DNA of 19,222 nucleotides from assembly GCA_902782505.1 (NCBI GenBank), contig CACZNO010000164.1, forward strand, positions 1 to 19,222, written 5' to 3'. A program made the translations under genes and the position numbers. Shown in pieces: positions 7,506 to 15,121 of this stretch (its first letter is position 1; every line of letters starts with the position of its first letter). The notes beneath the pieces are model-generated. The model did not search any database. It was not told the origin of the DNA and worked only from the letters and a program-made list of their open reading frames with translations. This DNA comes from an uncultured Erysipelotrichaceae bacterium (GTDB lineage: Bacteria > Bacillota_I > Bacilli_A > Erysipelotrichales > Erysipelotrichaceae).

Positions 7506-8212
7506 GTTTCTGCCTCCGTGGAAAGATTTGTTCTGACGCATGTGCGCGGGTTGACAAACGCTGTCTGCCGCATTTTCGCGTGATTCTTCCGGTACGCGGG
7601 ATCGTACCCCTCCAGCACCTTGTAAAACCGCGCGGAATGATTGAGCACCCGGAAATGCGCGTATTCGTGATAAACGATCGAATCGATGATTTCCGGCGCG
7701 TAACAGGCCAGCTGCGTATTCAGATGGATCCGGTTTTTCTTGGGTGAACAGGACCCGTAGCGCGTGTGCATGATCCGGTATTGATATTCCGTTCCGGTAT
7801 GCCCGGTAACCCTTTCGTATTCTTCCCGGTGATTTTCCGTATACTCTTCCAGCACCGTTTTCCAAAGATGTTTCACTAAGGCTTCCAGCACATCCTCATC
7901 TTCCGGATCTTTCATCGTAAAAAGAACGGAATCTTTCCGGATCGTAAACGAGTTTTTCGTTCCTTTTAGGATCATGGTGCGGTAAGGCTGTCCCAGAAGG
8001 AAAAATCCCTGTACGGTCCGGTTCATGTGCCCGAGGATCCATCCTTCGTTTTGGGCCAGAAAATCCCGGATTTTCCATTCGGGGATGAAGCGTCCGGCAT
8101 GCACGATCAAAGGCGGATCGTTTTCCGCACGGTACAAAAGACGGATCCCGCGCGTTTTCGTCCGTTTCAGTTCGTAGGCGATTTCCTTATCCGCGATCTT
8201 AACCGTTCGCAA
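7502..8212 (-). CDS. YgjP-type M48-like metallopeptidase (DUF45)
   Basis: A 236-residue protein of the YgjP/SprT-like zinc-peptidase group. The zinc motif HEYAH is at 182-186. It is followed by the NHSARFY segment (191-197), where the family usually has a further conserved His. The upstream RYGSCSPKKNRIHLN block (151-165) is a family hallmark. Substrate is not known. The start is a TTG codon at 8212 (no ATG is suitably placed), supported by GGAGG 6 bases upstream. It overlaps the end of the ABC-F gene by 14 bases, and its own stop overlaps the GH13 start as ATGA, so translation is probably coupled on both sides. Confidence 0.82.
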   Translation of the reverse strand: MRTVKIADKEIAYELKRTKTRGIRLLYRAENDPPLIVHAGRFIPEWKIRDFLAQNEGWILGHMNRTVQGFFLLGQPYRTMILKGTKNSFTIRKDSVLFTMKDPEDEDVLEALVKHLWKTVLEEYTENHREEYERVTGHTGTEYQYRIMHTRYGSCSPKKNRIHLNTQLACYAPEIIDSIVYHEYAHFRVLNHSARFYKVLEGYDPAYRKNHAKMRQTAFVNPRTCVRTNLSTEAET

Positions 8213-10061
8213 GGTTTTCCTCCGCTTCTTCCCATTCCTTCATATACGCCGCGAGCACATTGTGCTGCGTTGAGATCTGATCTTCGAGTTCTTCCATCTT
8301 CCGGTAATCGTGATAGTATTCCGGTTCAAAACGCAAGGCGCGCAAACGTTCCAGTTCTTCTTCCGCCTCGCCGATTTTTTCTTCCAGGCGTTTGACTTCA
8401 TTTTTCCAGTTCTTTTTCCGCACCGGACGGGAAGCTTCCTTCTTCTTTTCTTCCGCGGCTTTTTCCTCGGCTTGTTTCGTCAAAACGCCTTCCATGTATT
8501 CCGCATAGGAATACGGGTAATACACCGCGTTTCCGTCCTTGAAAATCAAAAGACTGGTTGCGATTTTATTGATGAACCAGCGGTCATGCGATACCACCAG
8601 CAGCGTTCCTTCGTAATCTTTCAGCGCATCTTCCAGCGCTTCTTTTCCGGGAATGTCGAGATGGTTGGTCGGTTCGTCGAGCACCAGGAAATTCGCCTGT
8701 TTCAGCATCAGTTTCGCTAACGAAAGACGCACCTTTTCTCCGCCGGAGAGAACTCCGACTTCCTTGAATACCTCATCCGCCGTAAATAAGAAATTCCCTA
8801 AGACCGTCCTTACTTCCGTACGGGTCAGTTCCGGGTACTCGTCCCATAATTCATCGAGAACCGTATGATCGCCGCGGAACTGGGCGAGTTCCTGATCGAA
8901 ATACCCGATTTCGATCTGGTGTCCCAGTAAAAACTCTCCGCCTAACGGAGGAATCGCGGAAACGATCGTCTTCACAAACGTACTTTTTCCTTCCCCGTTG
9001 GGACCGATCACGGCGATGCGCTGTCCGCGCAGGATCTCCAGGTTGACCGTCGCCAAAGGCCGGTCATACCCGACGACAAGATCCTTGGTTTCCAGGACCT
9101 GTTTTCCGCCTTTGATCGCCGCGGTAAAGCGCGGGGAAAAGTTCTTCTTCGCCGCGGAAGGGCTCTCGATTCTCTCCATGCGTTCCAGATACTTGATTTT
9201 GGATTGCGCAAAGGCGGCCTTGTTTTTCTTGTAGCGGAACTTTTCAATCAGGGCTTCCAGACGCGCGATGTCTTTCTGCTGGCGGTTATACGCCGACTGC
9301 CGGCGCAGATAATCGGCTTCCTTGGCCTCCATGTAATCGCTGTAGTTTACGTGCCAAAGCACCAGTTCCTCGTCGTCCAGTTCGTAGATTTTCGAAACGG
9401 TACGATCCAGGAAATACCGGTCATGGGACGCGATCACCACAGCTTTGGGATACTTGCGGATATACCCTTCCAGCCATTCGATGGTCTCCAGATCCAGATG
9501 GTTGGTCGGTTCATCCAGCAGTAAAATATCCGGCTTTTCCAGAAGAAGGCACGCGAAAGAGATCCGGGTCCTTTCGCCGCCGGAGAACGAACGCACCGAC
9601 CGGTCCAGATCCTCTTCCGTAAATCCGAAACGGGAGAACACGGTCTTCTGTTCGTTTTGGTAGGTGTATCCTCCCATGGCTTCAAATTCTTCCTGTAAAC
9701 GCGCGTATTTCGTTAAAACAGCTTCCCCCGTGTCAAGGTTCATCCGTTCCTCTACTGCGCGTATTTCGGCTTCCAGCGCGTGAATCGGACGGTAAATACG
9801 CTCCATCTGTTCGCGCACGGTCAAAGACTCATCATCAAAAGCGTGCTGACGCAGATAGCCCACGGTCACCTTTCCGGACTTGGAGATTTCCCCTTCATCC
9901 AGAAACTCCTCTCCCGCCATAATGCGTAAAAGAGTGGTCTTTCCGGTTCCGTTGCGCCCGATCAGCGCGATTTTTTCATTTTCCCGGATCAGGAAATGAA
10001 TGTCTTTGAAAAGGGTCTTGGTCCCGAAGGACTTTGACCCTGAATGAATCTCATAAATCAT
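8199..10061 (-). CDS. ABC-F family ATPase (ribosome-associated)
   Basis: A 620-residue soluble protein with two ABC ATPase domains and no membrane segments. Domain 1 has Walker A GRNGTGKTT (35-43), signature SGGER (160-164) and Walker B ILLLDEPTNHLD (179-190). Domain 2 has GPNGEGKST (353-361), SGGEK (439-443) and LVLDEPTNHLD (459-469). Between them is the basic interdomain linker (about 240-310; KKNKAAFAQSKIKYLERM) that reaches into the ribosomal E site in ABC-F proteins. A charged C-terminal coiled coil (about 525-618) recalls Uup/YdiF-type members. The likely role is translation factor or ribosome protection; resistance cannot be concluded. The ribosome site TAGGAG includes the stop codon of the upstream gene, so the two are tightly coupled. 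Confidence 0.9.
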   Translation of the reverse strand: MIYEIHSGSKSFGTKTLFKDIHFLIRENEKIALIGRNGTGKTTLLRIMAGEEFLDEGEISKSGKVTVGYLRQHAFDDESLTVREQMERIYRPIHALEAEIRAVEERMNLDTGEAVLTKYARLQEEFEAMGGYTYQNEQKTVFSRFGFTEEDLDRSVRSFSGGERTRISFACLLLEKPDILLLDEPTNHLDLETIEWLEGYIRKYPKAVVIASHDRYFLDRTVSKIYELDDEELVLWHVNYSDYMEAKEADYLRRQSAYNRQQKDIARLEALIEKFRYKKNKAAFAQSKIKYLERMERIESPSAAKKNFSPRFTAAIKGGKQVLETKDLVVGYDRPLATVNLEILRGQRIAVIGPNGEGKSTFVKTIVSAIPPLGGEFLLGHQIEIGYFDQELAQFRGDHTVLDELWDEYPELTRTEVRTVLGNFLFTADEVFKEVGVLSGGEKVRLSLAKLMLKQANFLVLDEPTNHLDIPGKEALEDALKDYEGTLLVVSHDRWFINKIATSLLIFKDGNAVYYPYSYAEYMEGVLTKQAEEKAAEEKKKEASRPVRKKNWKNEVKRLEEKIGEAEEELERLRALRFEPEYYHDYRKMEELEDQISTQHNVLAAYMKEWEEAEENLANG

Positions 10062-10069
10062 ACAAACTC

Positions 10070-11350
10070 CTAAGGTTTGACAGCATTCAGATACGTTTCG
10101 ATTCCTTTCGCCATGGCTTGGGCGTATTGATCAAAATGATCGGTCCACGCTTTGGCGTCTTCCGCTAAAGCGATATTGCACAGACTGAAGTAGAGGGACT
10201 GCAATCCGTTCGCGTCAACCGCAAAGGTGTCCATCTCGCTGTTGGCGTCTGCCTTTCCGGCGCCCAGCGCCTTCCCGCCGGTTTCACGGATATCGTAGTC
10301 TCCGTCATAGCCGCCGTCGATGCGGTCACTCGAGGATACCGAGTATTCCCCGTTCTTTAACGCCATGCCGCCTTCCGTTACCAGCGTATCGAAAATCGTC
10401 TTCGCCAGCGTATCGGAAATGTAGCTGGAGTATGTTACGCCGACGCCGGTCTGCGGAGTTCCGTCATACATATCAAAGGAGAAGAAGTATTTTCCTTTGG
10501 ACTTGTAGGCCGATTCCGCAACGCCTCCGACGCCGTACATGCCGGCCCAGTCAAACTGATCGCGGGTCAGGAAGACCTTATAACCGTCCGCTTCCAGTTT
10601 TTTCTTGACTTCGCTTGCGAACCGGAACATTTCCTCGGATTCCGTCAAACCGTTGCCCGTCAGATCATCACGGCTTTTTTCCGTGACCGGCCCCGGGTTC
10701 AGCACGATGTCATAGACGTCTTCCGGCAGGTTTTTCACCTTACGCACGTCTAAGAAGACATAGTTTTTATCCAGCACATTCTCGGTCGATTTTTCCGAAT
10801 TCATCAGCTTCGCATCCGCGTACAGCGTGACTTCGTAACGGGTTTTGTCACGCGGGACCGTAATGATGGACGCCGCTTCGATCGGATTGGCCATATATAA
10901 GCGTTTTTCCAGCAGGTTTTCGATCAGATAGACTTCGTAGAATCCTTCCGGGATCCCCCGCAGATCCATCTGTCCGTCCAGCATGGTCGTGGTCTTGTCG
11001 ATGGTGATTTCCTTGCCGTTGCAAACGTTGCGGAGCACCAGCGTTCTTCCGGTCAGATTGGACGAAGCGCCTTTCGAATATTCCGAGGAATACAGATTCA
11101 GAAATTCCCCGTAGAACACATAGTCATTGATTTCCGCGGTGGAATCGTATTCTTTTTCCGCGAACTGGGTGCGCAGTTTCTTGGCCGAAAGACTGCAGGC
11201 AGTAAACGCCCCTTCTTCCTTCGAGAACGCGCCGCGAATCAGACCGATCAGTAAAGAGAAGAGATAAATAACCAATGCCAGCGCAACAACCAGCAGCAGG
11301 ACATTCTTCCAGCGGATACGGTATTTCACTTTTTTCTTGGGCTGACTCAT
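10070..11350 (-). CDS. Membrane-anchored amidase_3-like protein lacking catalytic residues
   Basis: A 426-residue protein with a basic N-terminus and one membrane helix (about 15-37), so the bulk should lie outside the cell. Residues 214-425 follow the layout of N-acetylmuramoyl-L-alanine amidases (Amidase_3): a VLNPGP strand, GLTESEE helix start, LEADGYKVFLTRD, KYFFSFDMYD, GVGVTY and a final LQSLYFSLCNIALAEDA block. The zinc ligands are changed. The usual DPGHGG histidine is P221 and the usual SxH histidine is D293. The late catalytic Glu appears replaced near S389. A Glu around 237-239 remains. I infer a non-catalytic peptidoglycan-related protein. The middle region (45-210) is unrecognised. 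It has a strong AAGGAGGAAG ribosome site and sits 26 bases after asnS and 8 before the ABC-F gene. Confidence 0.6.
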   Translation of the reverse strand: MSQPKKKVKYRIRWKNVLLLVVALALVIYLFSLLIGLIRGAFSKEEGAFTACSLSAKKLRTQFAEKEYDSTAEINDYVFYGEFLNLYSSEYSKGASSNLTGRTLVLRNVCNGKEITIDKTTTMLDGQMDLRGIPEGFYEVYLIENLLEKRLYMANPIEAASIITVPRDKTRYEVTLYADAKLMNSEKSTENVLDKNYVFLDVRKVKNLPEDVYDIVLNPGPVTEKSRDDLTGNGLTESEEMFRFASEVKKKLEADGYKVFLTRDQFDWAGMYGVGGVAESAYKSKGKYFFSFDMYDGTPQTGVGVTYSSYISDTLAKTIFDTLVTEGGMALKNGEYSVSSSDRIDGGYDGDYDIRETGGKALGAGKADANSEMDTFAVDANGLQSLYFSLCNIALAEDAKAWTDHFDQYAQAMAKGIETYLNAVKP

Positions 11351-11376
11351 ATTCTTCCTCCTTTTCGTTGTCTTGT

Positions 11377-12768
11377 TTAATATTCCAGATGTCCCGGTGT
11401 GCGCGGGTACGTAAGAACGTCCCGGATATTCGCCATACCGGTGATGTACATCAGCATTCTTTCAAATCCCAGACCGAAACCGGCGTGCTTGCATCCGCCG
11501 TAGCGGCGTAAATTCACGTACCATTCCAGCGGTTTGGGATCCATCTTCAATTCCTTCATACGCGCGTCGAGAAGTTCGTAGCGTTCTTCTCTCTGGCTTC
11601 CGCCGACCAGTTCGCCGACTTCCGGCAATAACAGATCGCATGCCGCAACGGTCTTGCCGTCATCGTTCAGACGCATGTAGAACGCCTTGATATCCTTCGG
11701 CCAATCCGTAACGAACACCGGTCCGCCGACTACTTTTTCGGTCAGATACCGTTCGTGTTCGGTCTGTAAGTCCTTGCCCCAGGAAATCGGGAATTCGAAC
11801 TTCTGTTTGGCGTTGGTCAGAGCTTCGATGCACTCGGTGTAGGTCATGCGCGCGAAATTGCTGGAAACGACTTTGTCCAGTCTTTCGATCAGTCCCTTGT
11901 GAATCATCGAATCGAAGAACTTCATCTCTTCCGGGCAGTTTTCCCGGATGTACTTGATGCAGTATTTCACCATGTCTTCGATCAGATCCATGACGTCTTC
12001 CAGATCCGCAAACGCGATTTCCGGTTCAATCATCCAGAACTCGTTGGCGTGCGTCGTCGTGTTGGATTCTTCGGCACGGAACGTCGGACCGAAGGTATAC
12101 ACATCACGGAACGCCAGCGCGAACGCTTCCACGTGCAATTGTCCGGAAACCGTCAGACTCGCATGACGCTTGAAGAAGTCTTCGTCGTATTTGCCGTCGG
12201 TGCGGGTCGTAACGGTGAATACTTCCCCCGCGCCTTCCGCGTCGTTGGCGGTAATGATCGGCGTATGAACATAAACGAATCCCTGATTCTGGAAGAACTC
12301 GTGGATCGCCATGGACAACACCGAACGCACGCGGAACACCGCGCTGAACGTATTGGTGCGCGGACGCAGGTATGCCTGGGTGCGCAGATATTCAAAGGAA
12401 TGACGCTTTTTCTGTAACGGATAATCCTCCGCACACGTTCCTTCGACCTTGACGGACGTCGCATGCAGCTCAAAAGGCTGTTTGAGTTCCGGCGTGAGAA
12501 GGAATTTTCCTTCCACTGTCACCGCGGAACCGGTCAGAAGCTTCGCGATTTCCTCCGCGTTTTCCAGCGAATGATCGTAAACGATCTGGCAGTTGCGGAA
12601 ATACGTGCCGTCATTCAGTTCGATAAATCCGATCTTCCCGTTATCGCGGTTGGTGCGGATCCATCCCTGCAATACGACGTATTCCACGCCGTCCAGTTCC
12701 ATCGGTTCATTGGAGAGAACCATTTCGTACAGTTCCCGTATCGTATAAAAATCAGCCATCTTTTTCAT
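11377..12768 (-). CDS. asnS: Asparagine--tRNA ligase
   Basis: A 463-residue class IIb aminoacyl-tRNA synthetase. The N-terminal OB-fold anticodon-binding domain spans about residues 30-110 ([24 protein letters not shown]). The catalytic core follows with motif 1 ([15 protein letters not shown], about 156-170), motif 2 ([15 protein letters not shown], 230-244) and motif 3 ([13 protein letters not shown], 432-444). The [12 protein letters not shown] sequence is characteristic of AsnRS rather than AspRS. It attaches asparagine to tRNA-Asn. It begins 7 bases after rex. GAGGGG lies only about 3 bases before the first ATG (12768) and about 10-12 before a second in-frame ATG (12759), so the start may be three codons later. 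I saw no T-box leader; expression appears to depend on the rex promoter. Confidence 0.96.
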   Translation of the reverse strand: MKKMADFYTIRELYEMVLSNEPMELDGVEYVVLQGWIRTNRDNGKIGFIELNDGTYFRNCQIVYDHSLENAEEIAKLLTGSAVTVEGKFLLTPELKQPFELHATSVKVEGTCAEDYPLQKKRHSFEYLRTQAYLRPRTNTFSAVFRVRSVLSMAIHEFFQNQGFVYVHTPIITANDAEGAGEVFTVTTRTDGKYDEDFFKRHASLTVSGQLHVEAFALAFRDVYTFGPTFRAEESNTTTHANEFWMIEPEIAFADLEDVMDLIEDMVKYCIKYIRENCPEEMKFFDSMIHKGLIERLDKVVSSNFARMTYTECIEALTNAKQKFEFPISWGKDLQTEHERYLTEKVVGGPVFVTDWPKDIKAFYMRLNDDGKTVAACDLLLPEVGELVGGSQREERYELLDARMKELKMDPKPLEWYVNLRRYGGCKHAGFGLGFERMLMYITGMANIRDVLTYPRTPGHLEY

Positions 12769-12775
12769 TCCCCTC

Positions 12776-13405
12776 TTAAATGTTCATTTCATTGGTCTCG
12801 AAGACCAGTTCCTGGATCGCGCTGACGACGTCGACCTGTTTGATCTTGACGCCTTCAGGCACCCGAATATGTTCGTGTGTAAAGTCCACGATCCCGACAA
12901 TACCGCACTTGGCCAGACGGTCCACCGTCGCCTGTACGTCGCTGGACGCTGTCAGAATGGCGATGCGGCAGCCTTTCGGAATGCGTTCTTCCAGTTCGCT
13001 CATCGGATAGACCGGCACATCATAGCGCGCCACCAGTTTTTCCGGATCCACGTCAAACGCGCACGCAATTTCTCCGACGACATACTGCCAGCGGTTATAA
13101 TGCATCAGCGCGCTTCCGAGATTACCGGCACCGATCAGAATAATCTTCTCATCGAATTCCGTTCCCAGTTTTTCGTTAAATACATCGATCAGTTTTTCGA
13201 TCGAATAGCCGTACCCTTGTTTGCCTAACGTTCCCAAGAAAGAGAGATCTCGGCGAATCGTAGTCGATTTGATCTGAACATGTTTGCTGAGTTCATCCGA
13301 CAGGATCCTTTCCAATCCCTGTTTCTTTAACTGACGCAACGCTTTCAGATACACCGGGTACCGCTGTAAAGTAGCTTTTGGTACATTTCTAGAATTATTA
13401 CTCAT
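12776..13405 (-). CDS. rex: Redox-sensing transcriptional repressor Rex
   Basis: A 209-residue Rex protein, a dimeric repressor that senses the NADH/NAD+ ratio and controls fermentation and respiration genes. An N-terminal winged helix (about 8-65) has the family blocks [16 protein letters not shown] and IRRDLSFLG...GYGY. A Rossmann domain follows with the nucleotide loop GAGNLG (92-97) and the DVDPEK turn. Both domains and the length fit the family. There is no ribosome site before the ATG at 13405. Instead a promoter places the likely first transcribed base at the A of the ATG, so the mRNA is probably leaderless. Two Rex-like boxes overlap this promoter, implying autoregulation. It heads a six-gene operon with asnS. 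Confidence 0.95.
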   Translation of the reverse strand: MSNNSRNVPKATLQRYPVYLKALRQLKKQGLERILSDELSKHVQIKSTTIRRDLSFLGTLGKQGYGYSIEKLIDVFNEKLGTEFDEKIILIGAGNLGSALMHYNRWQYVVGEIACAFDVDPEKLVARYDVPVYPMSELEERIPKGCRIAILTASSDVQATVDRLAKCGIVGIVDFTHEHIRVPEGVKIKQVDVVSAIQELVFETNEMNI

Positions 13406-13420
13406 GTTAATATTTTAACA
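13405..13420. promoter_or_regulatory. Rex operator 1 (rex autoregulation)
   Basis: On the minus strand TGTTAAAATATTAACA: TGTTAA and TTAACA arms around 4 bases, matching the Firmicutes Rex box core TGTTAAnnnnTTAACA. It covers the -10 and ends on the first base of the rex start codon. Confidence 0.75.
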
Positions 13421-13439
13421 TATATTGTGAATTATTCAA
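13412..13439 (-). promoter_or_regulatory. rex operon promoter
   Basis: On the minus strand TTGAAT (13439-13434) and TAAAAT (13417-13412) are separated by 16 bases, with an extended TG (TGTTAAAAT). Six bases then separate the -10 from the ATG, so initiation is predicted at the start codon itself. Confidence 0.7.
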
Positions 13440-13441
13440 CA
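13426..13441. promoter_or_regulatory. Candidate Rex operator 2
   Basis: On the minus strand TGTTGAATAATTCACA has the same 6-4-6 geometry as operator 1, with one mismatch in each arm. Its centre is 21 bp from that of operator 1, about two helical turns, and it covers the -35. Confidence 0.45.
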
Positions 13442-13525
13442 GATTTAGCAAAGCCCTCTTTGTGACCCTCAATTCGCTAAACCGGAAAATTTCTGGGACA
13501 GTTCCCTTGCAAGAGCGCTAAAAAG

Positions 13526-13693
13526 ATGTATATTGTAATCGCATTCAACCGACAGTTGAAATTGCAACATAAAGGCATCATGCCTCACAGACATGTGTAT
13601 TTGGATCACGGGAGAAGCACACCGGGTATTCCGCCTTTTCCAAGTGAGATTGAACTGATTGAAAAAATAAAAAAGGAGTTTCACCTCAAATGA
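13526..13693 (+). CDS. Small ORF, possibly the surviving tail of a toxin gene
   Basis: A 55-codon frame, MYIVIAFNRQLKLQHK onward, ending IEKIKKEFHLK. Its stop overlaps the start of the next gene as ATGA. It contains a His-rich patch (MPHRHVYLDHG) followed by GIPPFPSEIELIE. I do not recognise a named family. A compact His-bearing C-terminal end coupled to a small acidic gene is the pattern of polymorphic toxin/immunity pairs. There is no ribosome site before its ATG. Immediately upstream (13449-13525) another frame encodes DPQFAKPENFWDSSLARALK, and a single-base change in the AAAAA run near 13520 would join the two. I therefore suspect a truncated and frameshifted remnant. The region is A+T-rich relative to its neighbours. 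Confidence 0.4.
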   Translation: MYIVIAFNRQLKLQHKGIMPHRHVYLDHGRSTPGIPPFPSEIELIEKIKKEFHLK

Positions 13694-14043
13694 GAACTAA
13701 CGAATTCAATAGTCTTGAAGACTTCACAGCACAGTATACCGGAGAGTGGGCTCCGTCAGAAGGGCATTGGTTGGGACTGGATTTTTCATTCCGTAACATT
13801 GAATACCGTCTTCAGACAGGTTCAATGTTCGAGTCAAATACAGATGATCTTTCAGCGCCTTTGTTCTTTTTGTATCGCAAGTTTAAATCCAAAGGACATT
13901 CATCCGCCGATGTAATACATGATTACCAATTGATTGGGAGTTATTTCGACATGGAAGAATTACTGAACTGTACTGACATTCAGGATATTCCTTTTAAAGA
14001 AATCATCATGGATGATTCAACCGAATTACTTGGACAGGATTAA
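13690..14043 (+). CDS. Small acidic hypothetical protein, immunity-protein-like
   Basis: A 117-residue acidic soluble protein with no signal peptide or membrane helix. It has an aromatic-rich front (QYTGEWAPSEGHWLGLDFSFR, then EYRLQTGSMF) and an acidic C-terminus. I do not recognise a defined family. Size, acidity and ATGA coupling to a preceding short ORF fit the immunity partner of a polymorphic toxin, but this is inference. The ribosome site AAAAAGGAG lies 11 bases upstream, inside the preceding ORF. Codon use is A+T-rich compared with rex and the ATP-grasp gene, suggesting transfer. A strong terminator follows. Confidence 0.65.
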   Translation: MRTNEFNSLEDFTAQYTGEWAPSEGHWLGLDFSFRNIEYRLQTGSMFESNTDDLSAPLFFLYRKFKSKGHSSADVIHDYQLIGSYFDMEELLNCTDIQDIPFKEIIMDDSTELLGQD

Positions 14044-14048
14044 ATATT

Positions 14049-14081
14049 GCCTCTGATCATTATGATGACCAGAGGCTTTTT
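14049..14081 (+). terminator. Terminator of the immunity-like gene
   Basis: GCCTCTG (14049-14055) pairs with CAGAGGC (14070-14076). The stem continues through TCAT/ATGA after one mismatch, and TTTTT follows. The minus side has only a weak AT tail, so it may terminate the convergent ATP-grasp operon poorly. Confidence 0.85.
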
Positions 14082-14086
14082 ATCTA

Positions 14087-15121
14087 TCAGTGCGGAATCT
14101 TCATCCCGAATTCTTTTTCAAATTCCGGCAGGAAACCGTTTCCGTCCGGGCACCAGGCGGAGTTCTGGATAATATCGTATCCCGGCAGCACGTTTCCTTC
14201 CACCAACACCGGACCGTTCTCCGTAATCGCCACATCCCAGCCGATATATCCGAGTCTCGGTTCCACCATCGCGGCGTTTAACACGAGTTCCACGGCTTTA
14301 TCAAACATCGGTACGACGAAGCCTTTGATCACCGTTCCGGTATCCGGATGTGTTTCGTAGAAGACTCCTTCTTTTTCACAATATGCGGGATAACGCAGAA
14401 CGCCGTCACGGTCCACCTTGGTATAGATACCGCCGCTGGTCGCATTATCCACGGGTTTATCCCCCTTTCCCATTCTCAGACACGCATAAATGAATTTGGC
14501 CGTTCCGTCTTTGACGATCGTCACCATCCGCAGGGTGTTGACGCTTTTGGCGCATAAGCGGTTCATTTCGGGGTGCTGGTGAATGGCTTCCTCGATGACG
14601 TAACGCTTTTTCGGATCCGCAGTCAGTTCTTTATAGAGCGCATAGGGATCTTCCACTTCTGCCGTACGGATCTTCCGCACATCAAGTCCGCCGAAGGAAC
14701 CGGCGGCTTTGAGGAACACCGTATCGTATTTGGACAAAAACGTGCGGAACAATTCCTCGTTCATTTCGTCCACCACGTGGCATTCCCGTCCGAGGAAATT
14801 GCGGTAACGGTGAATAAATTCGGCCTTGTCGTCCACCATAGGCACCAGACTGTCGTCATTTAACATCTTGTTCAGGGCGACGCTGTGGTTCATCGTCATG
14901 TAGGTCTTGCGCTGTGCGCCTGACTTGTTTTCGAAACCGTAATTCGCGTACTCCTGGTAACCGATGCCGTAGCGCAGAATGCACCAGGCCATATCCCCCA
15001 GAATCAAAGGCGTCGGTTTCCCGGTGCGCTCATGGATGCCTTTCGCAAAGTTTCCCATGCGCTTGAAACTGCCGGAAGCGACCCGGTTCAGAAATACTTT
15101 TGCTTTGGTGATCGGATTCAT
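14087..15121 (-). CDS. Sugar-transfer-associated ATP-grasp protein
   Basis: A 344-residue protein of the ATP-grasp superfamily, of the type called sugar-transfer-associated (ATPgrasp_ST). Recognisable pieces are LKAAGSFGGLDVRKI (nucleotide-binding glycine loop), YVIEEAIHQHPEMN, the SVNTLRMVTI strand, DNATSGGIYTKVD, and the C-terminal GYIGWDVAITENGPVLVEGNVLPG, whose acidic and Asn residues should bind magnesium-ATP. ATP-grasp enzymes join a carboxylate to an amine or thiol through an acyl-phosphate. Members of this branch are often near cell-surface sugar genes, but the substrate here is unknown. The start overlaps the tsaD stop as ATGA, making it the fifth gene of the t6A operon, an unexpected neighbour. 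Confidence 0.8.
   Translation of the reverse strand: MNPITKAKVFLNRVASGSFKRMGNFAKGIHERTGKPTPLILGDMAWCILRYGIGYQEYANYGFENKSGAQRKTYMTMNHSVALNKMLNDDSLVPMVDDKAEFIHRYRNFLGRECHVVDEMNEELFRTFLSKYDTVFLKAAGSFGGLDVRKIRTAEVEDPYALYKELTADPKKRYVIEEAIHQHPEMNRLCAKSVNTLRMVTIVKDGTAKFIYACLRMGKGDKPVDNATSGGIYTKVDRDGVLRYPAYCEKEGVFYETHPDTGTVIKGFVVPMFDKAVELVLNAAMVEPRLGYIGWDVAITENGPVLVEGNVLPGYDIIQNSAWCPDGNGFLPEFEKEFGMKIPH

Noticed and set aside
8199..10061. ABC-F gene as an antibiotic resistance determinant
   Set aside because: Motifs show only the ABC-F family. It lies in a housekeeping operon, and resistance cannot be inferred without phylogenetic placement or testing.
12769..13525. T-box or other riboswitch for asnS
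   Set aside because: asnS starts 7 bases after rex and rex has virtually no leader, so there is no room for a leader structure. No T-box consensus was seen.
13469..13684. Minus-strand 71-codon frame in the rex upstream region
   Set aside because: No ribosome site, no recognisable domain, and it lies opposite the plus-strand ORF and the coupling to the 13690 gene.
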